Positions 54,063 to 64,000 are shown, counted from the first letter of the stretch. The stretch is 64,000 bases of DNA from Bacteroidales bacterium (GCA_024401395.1 JAKSLD010000005.1:62001-126000), one strand, 5' to 3'. Numbers and translations: made by a program. The notes: generated by a model not told the origin, from the sequence alone.

Positions 54063-56537
54063 ATGGAAAACCAGACTTTCGGACATTTCGACGACGCTGC
54101 TCGCGAATATGTAATCACAAATCCTGCCACCCCTTGGCCTTGGATTAACTATTTGGGTAACGAGGATTTCTTCTCCCTCATTTCTAATACAGCTGGTGGC
54201 TATTCGTTCTACAAGGACGCTAAGTTCCGCCGTATTACCCGTTATCGCTACAACGGAGTTCCTATGGATAATGGTGGCCGCTATTTTTACATTAATGATA
54301 ATGGCACTGTTTGGAATCCAGGTTGGAAGCCATGCAAGACTCCTCTCGATAAGTATGAGTGCCACCACGGTATGTCATATACTCGTATCATTGGTGCTAA
54401 GAATGGTATCGAGGCTAACGTCCTTTTCTTCGTTCCTCTCAACACTTGGGCGGAGATTCAGAAGGTAACTCTCAAAAACACTACCAAGGAGACTAAGAAA
54501 ATCAAATTGTTCTCTTTCGCAGAATGGTGTCTCTGGAATGCCGCTACTGACATGGAGAACTTCCAGCGTAACTTCTCTACAGGTGAAATCGAAGTTGACG
54601 GTAGCACTATCTATCATAAAACAGAATACAAGGAGCGTCGTAATCACTATGCGTTCTATAGCGTAAATACTCCTATCAATGGCTTCGATACCGACCGCGA
54701 GTCGTTTATCGGTCTCTATAATGAGTTCGCCGACCCTCAGTGTGTCATGGCAGGCAAGCCTTCTAATTCTGTAGCTCACGGCTGGTCGCCTATCGCTTCT
54801 CATTATATCGAGGTTGAACTTAAGGCTGGCGAAAGCAAGGATTATATCTTTGTTCTCGGATACGTTGAAATGCCTCAGGAGGAGAAATTCGCTGCTAAGG
54901 CTGAAGCTGGCTTGGTAGTGTCGACTAACGCTAGTCCTATTATCAATAAGGTAAAGGCTAAGGAAACTCTCGCTAAGTTCGACACCGTAGCTAAGGTTGA
55001 TGCCGCATTTGACGAACTTCATAAGTATTGGGACAACCTCCTCAGCATCTTCTCTGTTAAGACTCAGGAGGAGAAGCTCGACCGTATGGTCAACATCTGG
55101 AACCAGTACCAGTGTATGGTTACCTTCAATATGTCTCGCTCGGCTTCTTTCTTCGAAAGTGGAATCGGCCGTGGTATGGGTTTCCGCGATTCAAACCAAG
55201 ACCTCGTTGGTTTCGTTCACCAGATACCAACCCGCGCTCGTCAGCGTATCATTGATATCGCATCAACTCAGTTCCCTGACGGCGGTTGCTACCACCAGTA
55301 CCAACCTCTTACTAAACGAGGCAACAATGATATCGGTGGCGGATTCAATGACGACCCATGCTGGCTTATCTTCGGTACCGTGGCTTACATAAAGGAGACT
55401 GGTGATTTCTCTATTCTCGATGAACCTGTACCATTTGATAATGTAGTTGGTTCTGAGGTCTCTCTCTTCGAACATTTGCGCGTGTCGTTCAACCACGTTG
55501 TTGAGAACCTCGGTCCTCATATGTTGCCTCTTATCGGTCGCGCCGACTGGAACGACTGCTTGAACCTCAACTGTTTCTCATGGGATCCTAACGAGAGCTT
55601 CCAGACTACAGAGAACAACAACGTAGGTACAAAGGCTGAGTCTCTGATGATTGCCGGCCTCTTCGTAGTAACTGGTCGTGACTATGTTGAACTTTGCAAG
55701 CAGATCAATAAGAACGAGGAGGCTGCTCGCGCTCAGAAGTTCATCGATGATATGGTAGAGGCTGTCAAGAAGCATGGTTGGGATGGTGAATGGTATCTCC
55801 GTGCTTACGACTACTACGGCAATAAGATCGGTTCTAACGAGAACGAGGAGGGTAAGATCTTCATCGAATCTCAAGGCTGGTGTACTATGGCTGGTATCGG
55901 TCTGGAAGAGGGCATGGTCGAGAAAGCGCTTAATTCTGTCAAGGAGCGCCTCGAATGTGAGCATGGCATCGTCCTCAATAACCCTGCCTTCACAAAGTAT
56001 TATGTCGAGATGGGTGAGATATCTTCTTATCCAGCAGGCTACAAGGAGAATGCTGGTATCTTCTGCCACAATAACCCTTGGGTAATCATAGGCGAGACAG
56101 TTCTCGGTCGCGGTGATCGCGCTTGGGAACTCTACCGCAAGATTTGCCCTTCATATACTGAGGAGCATTCTGCTCTCCATAAGGTTGAGCCTTACGTAAA
56201 CTGCCAGATGGTAGCCGGTAAGGATGCCGCTAAGCCAGGCGAGGGTAAGAACTCTTGGCTCACAGGTACAGCCGCTTGGATGTGGTATACCATCAGCCAG
56301 TTCATTCTCGGCATCAAGCCTTCTTATAATGGTCTCGAAATCGCACCTTGTATCCCTGCTTCTTGGAAGGGCTTCTCTGTTAAGCGTAACTTCCGCGGCG
56401 CAGAATACGACATCGAGGTCATCAACGCTTCTGGCGCTCAGAAGGGTGTCAAGAGCGTAGAGGTCGATGGAAAGGCTATAAGCGGAAACATCATACCTTT
56501 CTCTGCAGGTAAGCATACCGTTAAGGTAACAATGTAA
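54063..56537 (+). CDS. GH94 cellobiose/cellodextrin phosphorylase
   Basis: An 824-residue family 94 enzyme that splits a beta-linked glucose disaccharide with phosphate to give glucose 1-phosphate. No signal peptide, so cytoplasmic. Blocks: [20 protein letters not shown], the [18 protein letters not shown] segment, the general acid aspartate region [19 protein letters not shown], and [17 protein letters not shown] near the end. Length matches cellobiose phosphorylase (about 810-820); laminaribiose or cellodextrin forms cannot be ruled out. Single-gene unit with its own promoter and terminator; strong codon bias. It may use products related to those of the GH3 enzyme at 15 kb. Confidence 0.9.
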   Translation: MENQTFGHFDDAAREYVITNPATPWPWINYLGNEDFFSLISNTAGGYSFYKDAKFRRITRYRYNGVPMDNGGRYFYINDNGTVWNPGWKPCKTPLDKYECHHGMSYTRIIGAKNGIEANVLFFVPLNTWAEIQKVTLKNTTKETKKIKLFSFAEWCLWNAATDMENFQRNFSTGEIEVDGSTIYHKTEYKERRNHYAFYSVNTPINGFDTDRESFIGLYNEFADPQCVMAGKPSNSVAHGWSPIASHYIEVELKAGESKDYIFVLGYVEMPQEEKFAAKAEAGLVVSTNASPIINKVKAKETLAKFDTVAKVDAAFDELHKYWDNLLSIFSVKTQEEKLDRMVNIWNQYQCMVTFNMSRSASFFESGIGRGMGFRDSNQDLVGFVHQIPTRARQRIIDIASTQFPDGGCYHQYQPLTKRGNNDIGGGFNDDPCWLIFGTVAYIKETGDFSILDEPVPFDNVVGSEVSLFEHLRVSFNHVVENLGPHMLPLIGRADWNDCLNLNCFSWDPNESFQTTENNNVGTKAESLMIAGLFVVTGRDYVELCKQINKNEEAARAQKFIDDMVEAVKKHGWDGEWYLRAYDYYGNKIGSNENEEGKIFIESQGWCTMAGIGLEEGMVEKALNSVKERLECEHGIVLNNPAFTKYYVEMGEISSYPAGYKENAGIFCHNNPWVIIGETVLGRGDRAWELYRKICPSYTEEHSALHKVEPYVNCQMVAGKDAAKPGEGKNSWLTGTAAWMWYTISQFILGIKPSYNGLEIAPCIPASWKGFSVKRNFRGAEYDIEVINASGAQKGVKSVEVDGKAISGNIIPFSAGKHTVKVTM

Positions 56538-56565
56538 GATAGTATCACTGCTTTTTAATACTAAA

Positions 56566-56605
56566 CCTCCCGTTGTATTCCAAATTGCAACGGGAGGCTT
56601 TTTTT
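56566..56605 (+). terminator. Terminator after the GH94 gene
   Basis: CCTCCCGTTG (56566-56575) pairs perfectly with CAACGGGAGG (56588-56597), followed by CTTTTTTTG. The right arm lies inside the promoter of the next gene. Confidence 0.9.
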
Positions 56606-56615
56606 GTTACCTTTG
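56584..56615 (+). promoter_or_regulatory. Promoter of the nitroreductase gene
   Basis: ATTG (56584-56587), 20 bp, TACCTTTG (56608-56615); ATG at 56635, only 20 bp on, so the leader is very short. The promoter overlaps the upstream terminator. Confidence 0.55.
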
Positions 56616-56634
56616 CTGCCATAATCTAATAACA

Positions 56635-57375
56635 ATGCAGACAATTTTCAACCATAGAAGCATCCGTAAATATAAGTCTGATGCTATTCCTGCCGATACT
56701 CTGCGCCGTATCATCGAGGCTGCTAATCGCGCTAGCAATACTGGCAATATGCAACTCGTCAGTGTAGTTGCTACTACAAAAGACGACCTCAAAAAGGCTC
56801 TCGCTCCTGCTCACTTCAACCAGAAGATGATCACTGAAGCCCCTCTCGTTCTCACTTTCTGCGCCGATGTCAACCGTATGAATAAGTGGTGCGACCTCCG
56901 CAATGCTAAGCACGGCTTTATGAATATGCAGACTCTCTATACTGCAACCATAGATGCTACTATCGCTGCTCAGAATGCTGCCCTCGAGGCTGAACACCTT
57001 GGCCTCGGCATCTGCTACCTTGGCACAACGACCTATAACGCTCGCCAGATTGTCGAGGTTCTTAATCTGCCTAAAGGCGTAATGCCTGTGACAACCATCA
57101 CTGTCGGATACCCCGCAGATATGCCGGAACTAACTGAACGACTCCCTGTTGAGGCTATCCTCCACATGGAGCAATATAAAGATTTTTGCGATGAAACAAT
57201 AACCTCCCTATACGCAGAAAGGGAGCAGATGGAAAGCAATAAGCAGTTTTGTCGTGAGAATAACAAGGAGAACCTCGCTCAAGTCTTTGCCGAGATTCGC
57301 TACACAAAAGAGAATAACGAGTATTTCTCTAAGGAATTAATGGATGTCCTTCGTCTCCAGGGATTCATCGAATAA
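56635..57375 (+). CDS. Nitroreductase-family oxidoreductase (NfsA-like)
   Basis: A 246-residue FMN-dependent NAD(P)H oxidoreductase. The FMN-binding start NHRSIRKYKSDAIP, AANRASNTGNMQLVSVV, and LEAEHLGLGICYLGTTTYN place it with the longer NfsA/FRP-type enzymes, which reduce nitro compounds or quinones. The last ~60 residues form a helical extension, as in that subgroup. Natural substrate unknown. Its 3' end overlaps the convergent RDD gene by 39 bp. Confidence 0.87.
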   Translation: MQTIFNHRSIRKYKSDAIPADTLRRIIEAANRASNTGNMQLVSVVATTKDDLKKALAPAHFNQKMITEAPLVLTFCADVNRMNKWCDLRNAKHGFMNMQTLYTATIDATIAAQNAALEAEHLGLGICYLGTTTYNARQIVEVLNLPKGVMPVTTITVGYPADMPELTERLPVEAILHMEQYKDFCDETITSLYAEREQMESNKQFCRENNKENLAQVFAEIRYTKENNEYFSKELMDVLRLQGFIE

Positions 57376-57768
57376 GACAACATCTGTCTCTATCCAGTTA
57401 TCAACCAGTCGTTTTCCTGTAGCCAACAGATAGTATAGGTCTACTAGGTTCAATAATGGGATAAGGATAATAATATTACGCACCACTGCCTTGAACATCA
57501 TCGTTCTGGACAGTGGTGCATTGTCTTGTATATTTACCACTCTTATATGGTACACCGCTTTACCAAATGACGTGTGCCCATTGAATGGCAAGATATCTTT
57601 CACAAAAAAATATATCGGAGCCAAAGCTATTCCCACGACCGGCACAACAGTCAGCGCCGCCGCAACAAAGATGTCTACCACAAATGCAAATATCCTCTCT
57701 ATAATTGGTGTCGATACTGCTCTCTGGAGCAAATCATACAAATGTGGAAGTAAATCGTCCTTAGCCAT
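57337..57768 (-). CDS. RDD-family membrane protein
   Basis: A 143-residue inner-membrane protein with three hydrophobic segments; the RDD-type pattern has an early Arg/Asp helix (IIERIFAFVVDIFVAAALTV), FNGHTSFGKAVYHIRVV in the middle and a final RLVDNWIETDVV. The function of these proteins is unclear (transport or ion homeostasis has been suggested). It is 21 bp downstream of der on the same strand, so the two are probably co-transcribed. Confidence 0.8.
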   Translation of the reverse strand: MAKDDLLPHLYDLLQRAVSTPIIERIFAFVVDIFVAAALTVVPVVGIALAPIYFFVKDILPFNGHTSFGKAVYHIRVVNIQDNAPLSRTMMFKAVVRNIIILIPLLNLVDLYYLLATGKRLVDNWIETDVVLFDESLETKDIH

Positions 57769-57789
57769 AGGCCCCTGTTATCTGATATA

Positions 57790-59097
57790 TTACTTCTTTC
57801 GCATTACTAGATTCACTGGCACTCCAGTGAAATCCCACATCTCTCGCATCTTGTTCTCAAGGAATCTCTTGTATGGCTCCTTGATATACTGTGGCAGATT
57901 ACAGAAGAACGCGAATGTAGGCGTAGCACTAGGCAACTGTGTAATATATTTGATGCGTATGTACTTTCCTTTTGTCGCAGGTGGCGGATACTCTCCTATT
58001 ATCGGTAGCAACGCTTCGTTCAATTCTGATGTCGAAATACGTCTCTGCCTGTTCGCATACACTTTGTCTGCCTGCTCTATAGCCTCATATATACGCTGCT
58101 TATTAGGTACCGACGTAAACACTATAGGGAAATCGGTATATGGTGCCATCTCTGCCCTGATAGCTTCTTCCCATTTCTTCGTGGTCTTAGAGTCTTTCTC
58201 TATCAGGTCCCACTTATTCACCAATACCACTACTCCCTTGTTGTTCTTCTCTATCAACGAGAATATCTTTTTGTCCTGCGCCTCAAAACCTCTGGTAGCA
58301 TCCACCATCAGTATACATACGTCAGAGTCTTCTATGGCTCTCACCGAACGCATAGTCGAGTAGAACTCTACATCGTCTTTCTCTTTGTTCCTCTTTCGTA
58401 GTCCTGCTGTATCTACAAGATAGAAGTCATGACCGAACTTGTTGTACCTGGTATAAATCGAGTCCCTGGTCGTACCTGCTATCGATGTCACAATATTTCT
58501 CTCCTGCCCCATAAAGGCATTGAGTATCGATGATTTACCGGCATTAGGTCGACCAACTATCGTATACTTTGGAAGTGTATCGTCAATGTCACTCTTCACA
58601 TCTTCTGGAAGCAACTCTAATACTCGATCCAATAAATCTCCTGTACCGGAGCCATTGCCTCCCGAAATAGTAAAGAAGTCCTGGAAGCCTAATCTGTGGA
58701 ACTCGTATGAGTCTCCGACGTGCTCTGCATAGTCTACCTTATTTACTACCAGAATCACATTTTTCTTCGAACGACGAAGCAAGTCGGCAATCTCTGTATC
58801 ATAATCTGTAATGCCTACTTGTACATCGACAACGAAAAGTATCACGGCTGCTTCATCTACAGCCAACTGTACTTGTCTCCTGATTTCAACCTCAAACTCG
58901 TCATCTGAGTTGAATGTATAACCGCCCGTATCAATAACCGAAAACTCCTTGCCATTCCAAAACACCTTTCCATATTGACGGTCACGCGTCACGCCTGCCG
59001 TCTCGTCAACTATCGCCTGACGAGATTGTGTAAGTCTGTTGAAAAGCGTAGACTTGCCGACATTCGGACGTCCTACTATTGCTACAATATTTCCCAT
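57790..59097 (-). CDS. der: Ribosome-associated GTPase Der
   Basis: A 435-residue double GTPase needed for 50S ribosome assembly. First G domain: [22 protein letters not shown]; second: [28 protein letters not shown]; then the KH-like C-terminal domain. Both nucleotide sites look intact. A strong promoter lies just ahead, and the RDD gene follows. Confidence 0.97.
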   Translation of the reverse strand: MGNIVAIVGRPNVGKSTLFNRLTQSRQAIVDETAGVTRDRQYGKVFWNGKEFSVIDTGGYTFNSDDEFEVEIRRQVQLAVDEAAVILFVVDVQVGITDYDTEIADLLRRSKKNVILVVNKVDYAEHVGDSYEFHRLGFQDFFTISGGNGSGTGDLLDRVLELLPEDVKSDIDDTLPKYTIVGRPNAGKSSILNAFMGQERNIVTSIAGTTRDSIYTRYNKFGHDFYLVDTAGLRKRNKEKDDVEFYSTMRSVRAIEDSDVCILMVDATRGFEAQDKKIFSLIEKNNKGVVVLVNKWDLIEKDSKTTKKWEEAIRAEMAPYTDFPIVFTSVPNKQRIYEAIEQADKVYANRQRRISTSELNEALLPIIGEYPPPATKGKYIRIKYITQLPSATPTFAFFCNLPQYIKEPYKRFLENKMREMWDFTGVPVNLVMRKK

Positions 59098-59113
59098 AAT
59101 TCAATATTTGCCG

Positions 59114-59145
59114 CAAAGTTAATCAAAGTGTTTGTCTTTGTCAAA
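59114..59145 (-). promoter_or_regulatory. der promoter
   Basis: On the minus strand TTTG (plus 59142-59145), 20 bp, TAACTTTG (plus 59114-59121); full match to consensus, with the der ATG 17 bp further on, implying a very short leader. Confidence 0.6.
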
Positions 59146-59305
59146 GTTATTACTCTCTTTATATTTTCTTTACAAAAAACCGCTATCTCTTCTTCTCTCT
59201 ATATGTCGACTTCACTGGTCTGCCTTTAAGTAACATTTACACGCCATTTTTCGTATCAACATCTTACATTTAGACAACATAAACATTTCTGCACTTTATC
59301 TGGTC

Positions 59306-61045
59306 GTGAAGATAGTATACCGACTTATCACTATATCTATACTTCTGTGCTATACAGTTTTTTCTAGAGCCATAGAGTTTGAGGAAAACAAGATAGCATA
59401 CGAAACTATCGCGCACCAATCTAGCGTTCTCGTTACCCAAAGATCTTATTCCGGCGATATCGTAATCCCTGATGTTGTCATACACAATGGTAAGTCCTAC
59501 ACCGTAAAAGGTATAAAAAACGGCGCATTTACCAATTGCAAGGGTCTTAATAGCATAATCATCCCTGAGGGTGTCACTTCTATCGGCGACAAGGCTTTCT
59601 CTGGCTGCAAACGCTTGTCGGTCATCTCTCTCCCCTCTTCTATCGAATCTATCGGTCGCAATGCTTTTGCTGATTGCCCTAACCTTACTTCAATTGACAA
59701 TCTCGGTAAAATAACTGCCCTGAAAAATTCTACGTTTTTCAATTGTGGTAAACTTTCAGCTGTGACCCTCCCTGAATCTCTGGAGTCTATTGGCGACAAG
59801 GTTTTCTATAATTGCGGGGCTATCACAAGTATCAACATTCCCGACAGGGTTACCTCCATCGGCTCTCTTGCCTTCAATGGCTGCTCTGCTCTCTCTAGCC
59901 TGACTATCGGTAGAAATGTCTCTTCTTTGGGCAACCAATGTTTCGGCAACTGTATGTCTTTGGAAAGAATAGATCTACCTCAATATATTACGGAGCTGCC
60001 CGAAAGTATATTCCAGGATTGTTCGGCTCTGACGTATGTCAAGCTCCCTGCTGAACTTGAAAGAATAGGACGATGCGCTTTTCTGAAATGCGAAGCTCTA
60101 AAAACACTAACTCTCCCTGCTAAGGTAACATCTCTCGGTGAGAAGGCTTTCGACGAATGCCGCTCTCTTGAGATTATTTCTGTGGAGGATGGAAACCCTG
60201 TCTACAGCAGCGTGGATGGTCTTCTTCTGGCTCACGGCGGACAGAAACTGGTTCGTTGTCCAGAGGGTAAAACGGATAATTGCGTAGTCCCGAAAACTGT
60301 CTCGGAGATAGCTCCTAAAGCTTTTGAGGGTTGCAGTAAATTGGCTTTCTTGGACCTGGGCGAACGTGTACGGACCATCGGTATGCAGGCTTTTGCAGGC
60401 TGCAGCTCCCTGACAACTGTCTCTCTCCCTTCTGGATTGGAGTTCTTGGGCGAAAAGGCTTTCTTCCAATGCTACCGCTTGGAGTCTGTTACTTTCGCCG
60501 ACCCGGCTTCTAATAGTTCTAACCCTTATTTCAAGACCTATGGCGAACAGGTCGGATATAATTCTGGTAAGTTCTTGGGGAGCATCCAGTCTTATACCTT
60601 CGCTGAATGCCGCAAATTGCAGTCTGTCGTCATCCCTAGTTCTGTAAAGTCAATTGTGGACGATGCCTTCTATGAGTGCGAATCTCTAAAAGAAATATAC
60701 TGCCGAGCTCTGACTCCCCCTACGTTCTACCAGTTGTCTAACAATAAGTCTTCACGCCACATCGTGGTAATCGTTATGCCTCACACTGGCGACAAATACC
60801 GCGCAGCTAGTGGTTGGAACCGCTACGTAATAGAGGAACTTATAAGTGAGGAGGAATATCTTGCTCATCGCCAAAAGATAATTCAAGCCCAACTGGCTGC
60901 TGAAGAGGCTAAAGCACTCAAGGAACAGAAAAAAGAATCCCGTGAGGAAAAGAAACTCCTCCGCAACCAACGCCGCAACGAAAAGGCTGCCCGAAAAGCG
61001 ATGGAAAGGGAACAAAGGGAACGCCAGCGCAATCGTCGCAAATAG
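59306..61045 (+). CDS. BspA-type leucine-rich-repeat protein with basic tail
   Basis: A 579-residue exported protein. A signal peptide (KIVYRLITISILLCYTVFS) follows a GTG start at 59306. Residues about 60-490 are LRR_5/BspA repeats of about 23 residues (for example IPEGVTSIGDKAFSGCKRL, LPSSIESIGRNAFADCPNL); such domains in oral and gut Bacteroidales bind host proteins or other bacteria. Residues about 515-579 form a long, very basic Lys/Arg/Glu helix (EEKKLLRNQRRNEKAARK...), not a type IX sorting domain. That tail is unusual on a secreted LRR protein. Start choice is moderately certain, as no ATG gives a signal peptide. Confidence 0.8.
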   Translation: MKIVYRLITISILLCYTVFSRAIEFEENKIAYETIAHQSSVLVTQRSYSGDIVIPDVVIHNGKSYTVKGIKNGAFTNCKGLNSIIIPEGVTSIGDKAFSGCKRLSVISLPSSIESIGRNAFADCPNLTSIDNLGKITALKNSTFFNCGKLSAVTLPESLESIGDKVFYNCGAITSINIPDRVTSIGSLAFNGCSALSSLTIGRNVSSLGNQCFGNCMSLERIDLPQYITELPESIFQDCSALTYVKLPAELERIGRCAFLKCEALKTLTLPAKVTSLGEKAFDECRSLEIISVEDGNPVYSSVDGLLLAHGGQKLVRCPEGKTDNCVVPKTVSEIAPKAFEGCSKLAFLDLGERVRTIGMQAFAGCSSLTTVSLPSGLEFLGEKAFFQCYRLESVTFADPASNSSNPYFKTYGEQVGYNSGKFLGSIQSYTFAECRKLQSVVIPSSVKSIVDDAFYECESLKEIYCRALTPPTFYQLSNNKSSRHIVVIVMPHTGDKYRAASGWNRYVIEELISEEEYLAHRQKIIQAQLAAEEAKALKEQKKESREEKKLLRNQRRNEKAARKAMEREQRERQRNRRK

Positions 61046-61069
61046 GTCTACGTAGCTATAGTCAACAAA

Positions 61070-61094
61070 GCCTGCCAGTTGTTCGCTGGCAGGC
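61070..61094. terminator. Bidirectional terminator between LRR and receptor genes
   Basis: GCCTGCCAG (61070-61078) pairs perfectly with CTGGCAGGC (61086-61094) between two convergent genes. The T-runs on either side are broken, so strength is uncertain. Confidence 0.6.
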
Positions 61095-61128
61095 TCGTCC
61101 TTCTTATTCTTCTTCCTTTTATCTTCTC

Positions 61129-63423
61129 CTAGAATGTTATACGCCAGGTAATTGAAGGTACGCATTGATATAAATACATCATATGACCCTTTATGTCCGA
61201 CAGATTTTCTTTGTCTCCACTCGCAAAAACCGAATATGCATTTTTCCTGTTGTATACATTGTACACTGAGAATACTAGCTGCTGCTTAACTCGCCTGTGA
61301 TCGTTCTTGGGAAAGTTATATATGACGTTGAGGTCTAATCTATGGTAATCTGGCATCTTGTATCCGTTGCGCTCTGTAAATATCTGCATCGTCGCACCGT
61401 AAGCATAGAACGCTGCTAATGGCATTGTCGAGCGACCGCCTGTATGATACTGGAAATTCGCCGACGCTGTCCAACGATTATTGAAGTCGTAATGCGCATT
61501 TATCTTGAGATTGTGTCTCTGATCGTATACTGCATAATACCAGTTGCCATAGTTGATGTCGTCTATCTTTCGCTGCGCTGACGATAGTGTGTATGATGCC
61601 ATAATACCGTACTTCGTGCCGTTCTTACTTATCATTGTCTCTAATCCAGCTGCACGACCACGACCGCTTATGACGTCTTCTTCCAAATTCGGATTTAATA
61701 TGAAATCAGTGCCTTCTTTGAAGTCTATGATGTTATGCATCAGTTTTGCATACGCTTCGACCGACCATTCTACTCCAGATAGAAATCCATGGCCTTCTCC
61801 TACTGTGGAATGTAATCCTAACGAAACTTGGTCTGCCTGCTGGGGCTTTATCTTGCTGTCTGCTGGAGTCCATATATCGGTAGGTAATCCTAATGCCATG
61901 TTGTTCAATAGGTGCTGATATTGCGCCGTATGCGCGTATGATGCCTTGAGCGACATATTGTCTGCCAATGAATATGATGCCGCAATTCGTGGCTCTGCAC
62001 AGAAGTAGGTCTTACTGTCATCTCCTAGTTTCGATGCTAATGTAACATTTAATCCGGCATTCAGATTGATGCGACTTCCTAATTTGAACTCATCTCCGAA
62101 ATAGAGCCCGGCAAGTACCATGTCTTTCTCTGCTAATCGCATCGGAGCTATGACTGATTCTGCAGTCGTTGGTACGATTTCTCCAGGACGATAGTGATGG
62201 TATTCTAAACGACCTCCGTACGTTAGGTGCGACCCGTTTTGCATATATGTGTCCATGTCATACTTCGCACACCACTCTTGCATACCTGCTTCCCAGCTGA
62301 ATCTCCTTCTGTCTCTCTCTTGTTTCTGAATGTAATCATAATCGGAAAACGTGAGTGTTAGATTGGAGAATTTATTGTCTCCGAATGTGTGGTTCCATCG
62401 CAATGTCCCTGTCTTGTTGCCCCATGTATGCTTGTTGTCTTGACGTATTATTGCATATTTGAACTCGTCTTCACTGTAATATGCCGAGGCATATAGCCTG
62501 TTGGCATCGTTTATTATCCAGTTCAACTTTCCACAATAGTCTGAGAAATTTATGTCGTCTCCCGCGTGGTTGTTGTCATTATCTAATTCCTCTAATGCTT
62601 TTTTCGCTACTATACCGTATCCTTTCCTGCCTGATATCATAAATGAGGCTTTGTTTTTCACTATAGGACCTTCTAGCATAAGGCGACTTTCTACGGCTCC
62701 AATTGATGCACTGCCGTGAAATTCCTGATTGTTGCCCTCTTTCATTCTCATATCAATGACCGAGGATAGCTTGCCTCCATATTTTGCCGGTGCCGCTCCT
62801 TTGTAAAAGTCTACAGATGATACGGCATCTGTATTCATGGCTGCAAACAGACCGAGTGCATGCGCTGGATTATATACCGTAGCCTCATCAAGGAGTATCA
62901 TGTTCTGGTCATACGAGCCTCCACGGACTGATAGGTTCGTTCCTCCATCTGCCGCCGAACTGACTCCCGGCAATAGTTGTAGTGTCTTTATGGCATCTGT
63001 ATTGCCGAAAAGTGGTATACTCTTCGATAGGTCTACCGACGCTAAATGATGATGACTCATACGTGGTTGTGTCAGTTCTCTCTTGAAAACGGATTCTGAC
63101 GATACCGTGACCTCATTTAATGTTACCTCTAATGGCATCAGGTGTATATCCGTACGCGATTCTTTAACTGTAACTGTAGCATACTGATATCCTACATAAT
63201 ACGCCGATAGCGAATCTCCCACTGAGGCTTTCGGCAATGAGAAATAACCGTATGCGTTTGTCGTGACGGCATGGTTGGTGCCTTTTATTACGACTGTCGC
63301 ATTGGGGAGCGTCTCTCCTGTCTTCTCATCTGTGACGTAGCCGTACACGGCATCTTCTGTCTGCGCCATGAGTGATATGGCTGGGAAGAGTGCCAAAATG
63401 AACATGTATATATATTTTCTCAT
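61129..63423 (-). CDS. TonB-dependent receptor (second paralogue)
   Basis: A 764-residue outer-membrane TonB-dependent transporter: signal peptide ending near SLMAQ, regulatory-like domain (AVYGYVTDEKTGETLPNATV), plug (GGTNLSVRGGSYDQNMILLD, GAAPAKYGGKLSSVIDMR) and barrel ending in a phenylalanine. It is very close to the receptor at 8523-10811 along its whole length, including the MSHHHL segment before the plug. Its ATG overlaps the stop of the DUF4249 gene (TAATG), so the pair is translationally coupled. Ligand unknown; no SusD. Confidence 0.93.
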   Translation of the reverse strand: MRKYIYMFILALFPAISLMAQTEDAVYGYVTDEKTGETLPNATVVIKGTNHAVTTNAYGYFSLPKASVGDSLSAYYVGYQYATVTVKESRTDIHLMPLEVTLNEVTVSSESVFKRELTQPRMSHHHLASVDLSKSIPLFGNTDAIKTLQLLPGVSSAADGGTNLSVRGGSYDQNMILLDEATVYNPAHALGLFAAMNTDAVSSVDFYKGAAPAKYGGKLSSVIDMRMKEGNNQEFHGSASIGAVESRLMLEGPIVKNKASFMISGRKGYGIVAKKALEELDNDNNHAGDDINFSDYCGKLNWIINDANRLYASAYYSEDEFKYAIIRQDNKHTWGNKTGTLRWNHTFGDNKFSNLTLTFSDYDYIQKQERDRRRFSWEAGMQEWCAKYDMDTYMQNGSHLTYGGRLEYHHYRPGEIVPTTAESVIAPMRLAEKDMVLAGLYFGDEFKLGSRINLNAGLNVTLASKLGDDSKTYFCAEPRIAASYSLADNMSLKASYAHTAQYQHLLNNMALGLPTDIWTPADSKIKPQQADQVSLGLHSTVGEGHGFLSGVEWSVEAYAKLMHNIIDFKEGTDFILNPNLEEDVISGRGRAAGLETMISKNGTKYGIMASYTLSSAQRKIDDINYGNWYYAVYDQRHNLKINAHYDFNNRWTASANFQYHTGGRSTMPLAAFYAYGATMQIFTERNGYKMPDYHRLDLNVIYNFPKNDHRRVKQQLVFSVYNVYNRKNAYSVFASGDKENLSDIKGHMMYLYQCVPSITWRITF

Positions 63424-63999
63424 TATTCTATATTTCTATATGTAACGTACCCTTCGTATTTTGTTTCATTTATCGCCATGAACTGCCCCATAACGTGCTT
63501 TCCTGTAAAATTTGTTATAGGGGTGTCCAGATTGGGGGTGTAAACTCCACCGTCTGTTGTCATGTGGTCTTTTATCGCACATAGATATTTGTAGTTTTCT
63601 CTGCTGACCGACCATAACGAATATTCATACATTTCTCCATAGGATATACCTGTTCCCTTGCCATGCGCTGTAGCACCCATTGTCTCGTTTATCTCTACTG
63701 CATTGACTCCCGGCTTGTAATCTTTCTCGCGTATCGGTGTAATTGGTATCTGATACCTCGTTTCGTGATTTCTTGTAAGAAACCTGTCCCACGCATAGAC
63801 ATTGCCGATAAAAATGTAATAGTTGTCTTTGTCTGGCTCACTGTCTCCTATATGTAGTGTGGGATTGAATGCTTCATACTCGTCTTCAACACGCCCACTC
63901 TCGGATGTCGTATACGGACGGAATGTTATCCCCTCTACTAGCGGATCTTTATGCAGATACTGTGTCGATGAGTAGACCTTGCCATCGCGCTCAATATTC
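63423..63999 (-). CDS. DUF4249 lipoprotein, C-terminal part
   Basis: The frame is open through the window end, so the N-terminus (and any signal peptide) is missing; about 191 residues are seen. Blocks such as EYSLWSVSRENYKYLCAI, DGGVYTPNLDTPITNFTG and HVMGQFMAINETKYEGYV match the protein at 6517-7455. It directly precedes the receptor with a 1-bp overlap. It is the second DUF4249/receptor pair of the window, here without the thiol lipoprotein in between. Confidence 0.78.
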   Translation of the reverse strand, partial: NIERDGKVYSSTQYLHKDPLVEGITFRPYTTSESGRVEDEYEAFNPTLHIGDSEPDKDNYYIFIGNVYAWDRFLTRNHETRYQIPITPIREKDYKPGVNAVEINETMGATAHGKGTGISYGEMYEYSLWSVSRENYKYLCAIKDHMTTDGGVYTPNLDTPITNFTGKHVMGQFMAINETKYEGYVTYRNIE

Positions 64000-64000
64000 A

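Overview
This window reads as chromosome of a gut-type member of the Bacteroidales. The grounds are Bacteroidetes-style promoters (TTTG, about 18-21 bp, then TAnnTTTG) upstream of many genes, lipoprotein signal peptides, TonB-dependent receptors paired with DUF4249 lipoproteins, GldD/GldE, a bacterial geranylgeranylglyceryl-phosphate synthase, a long SecA, and an arabinose operon in the order known from Bacteroides. I cannot place the genus. I saw no rRNA, tRNA, CRISPR array, transposase or prophage genes.

Layout. 1-5.9 kb: L-arabinose catabolism (end of a sodium/solute symporter, araD, araA, an FGGY kinase that is probably ribulokinase, and a lipoprotein aldose epimerase). 6-11.7 kb: a TonB-receptor operon (decayed lipoprotein gene, DUF4249 lipoprotein, thiol lipoprotein, receptor, TPR lipoprotein). 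11.8-25 kb: a minimal TrmA-family RNA methyltransferase, a small lipoprotein, an aromatic amino acid (histidine) ammonia-lyase, a GH3 beta-glucosidase, an Lrp/AsnC regulator, an M64 metallopeptidase, glutamate dehydrogenase, ribBA, queH and an unusual NlpC/P60-endonuclease III fusion. 25-34.4 kb: gyrA, a TPR protein, secA, lgt and an EamA transporter. 35-44 kb: an MBL hydrolase (minus strand), then ssb, a gldE-gldD fusion, a phosphopantetheinyl transferase, GGGP synthase, a polyprenol-phosphate mannosyltransferase, pyrC, an amidase and metY. 44-54 kb: a tandem AAA protein (minus strand), dsbD, a dihydroorotase homologue without metal ligands, a Wzc-type tyrosine kinase and a U32 peptidase. 54-64 kb: GH94 phosphorylase, nitroreductase, RDD protein, der, a BspA-like LRR protein, and a second TonB receptor/DUF4249 pair closely related to the first and cut by the window end.

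The most unusual signal lies between genes. At least nine intergenic sites carry short tandem arrays with a strict 11-bp period and a TA step at the same place in almost every unit. Seven of them sit next to a conserved head (TGCGAGCAACC or GCGATGAACAAGG), usually preceded by a poly-A run. Unit sequences differ between sites but the period does not. Two copies lie inside 150-170 bp MITE-like units with related inverted ends. Other points worth a second look are two in-frame gene fusions (NlpC/P60 with Nth; GldE with GldD), a SurA-like/DsbA-like lipoprotein inserted in one of the two paralogous receptor loci, and a tandem AAA protein with a dead first domain.
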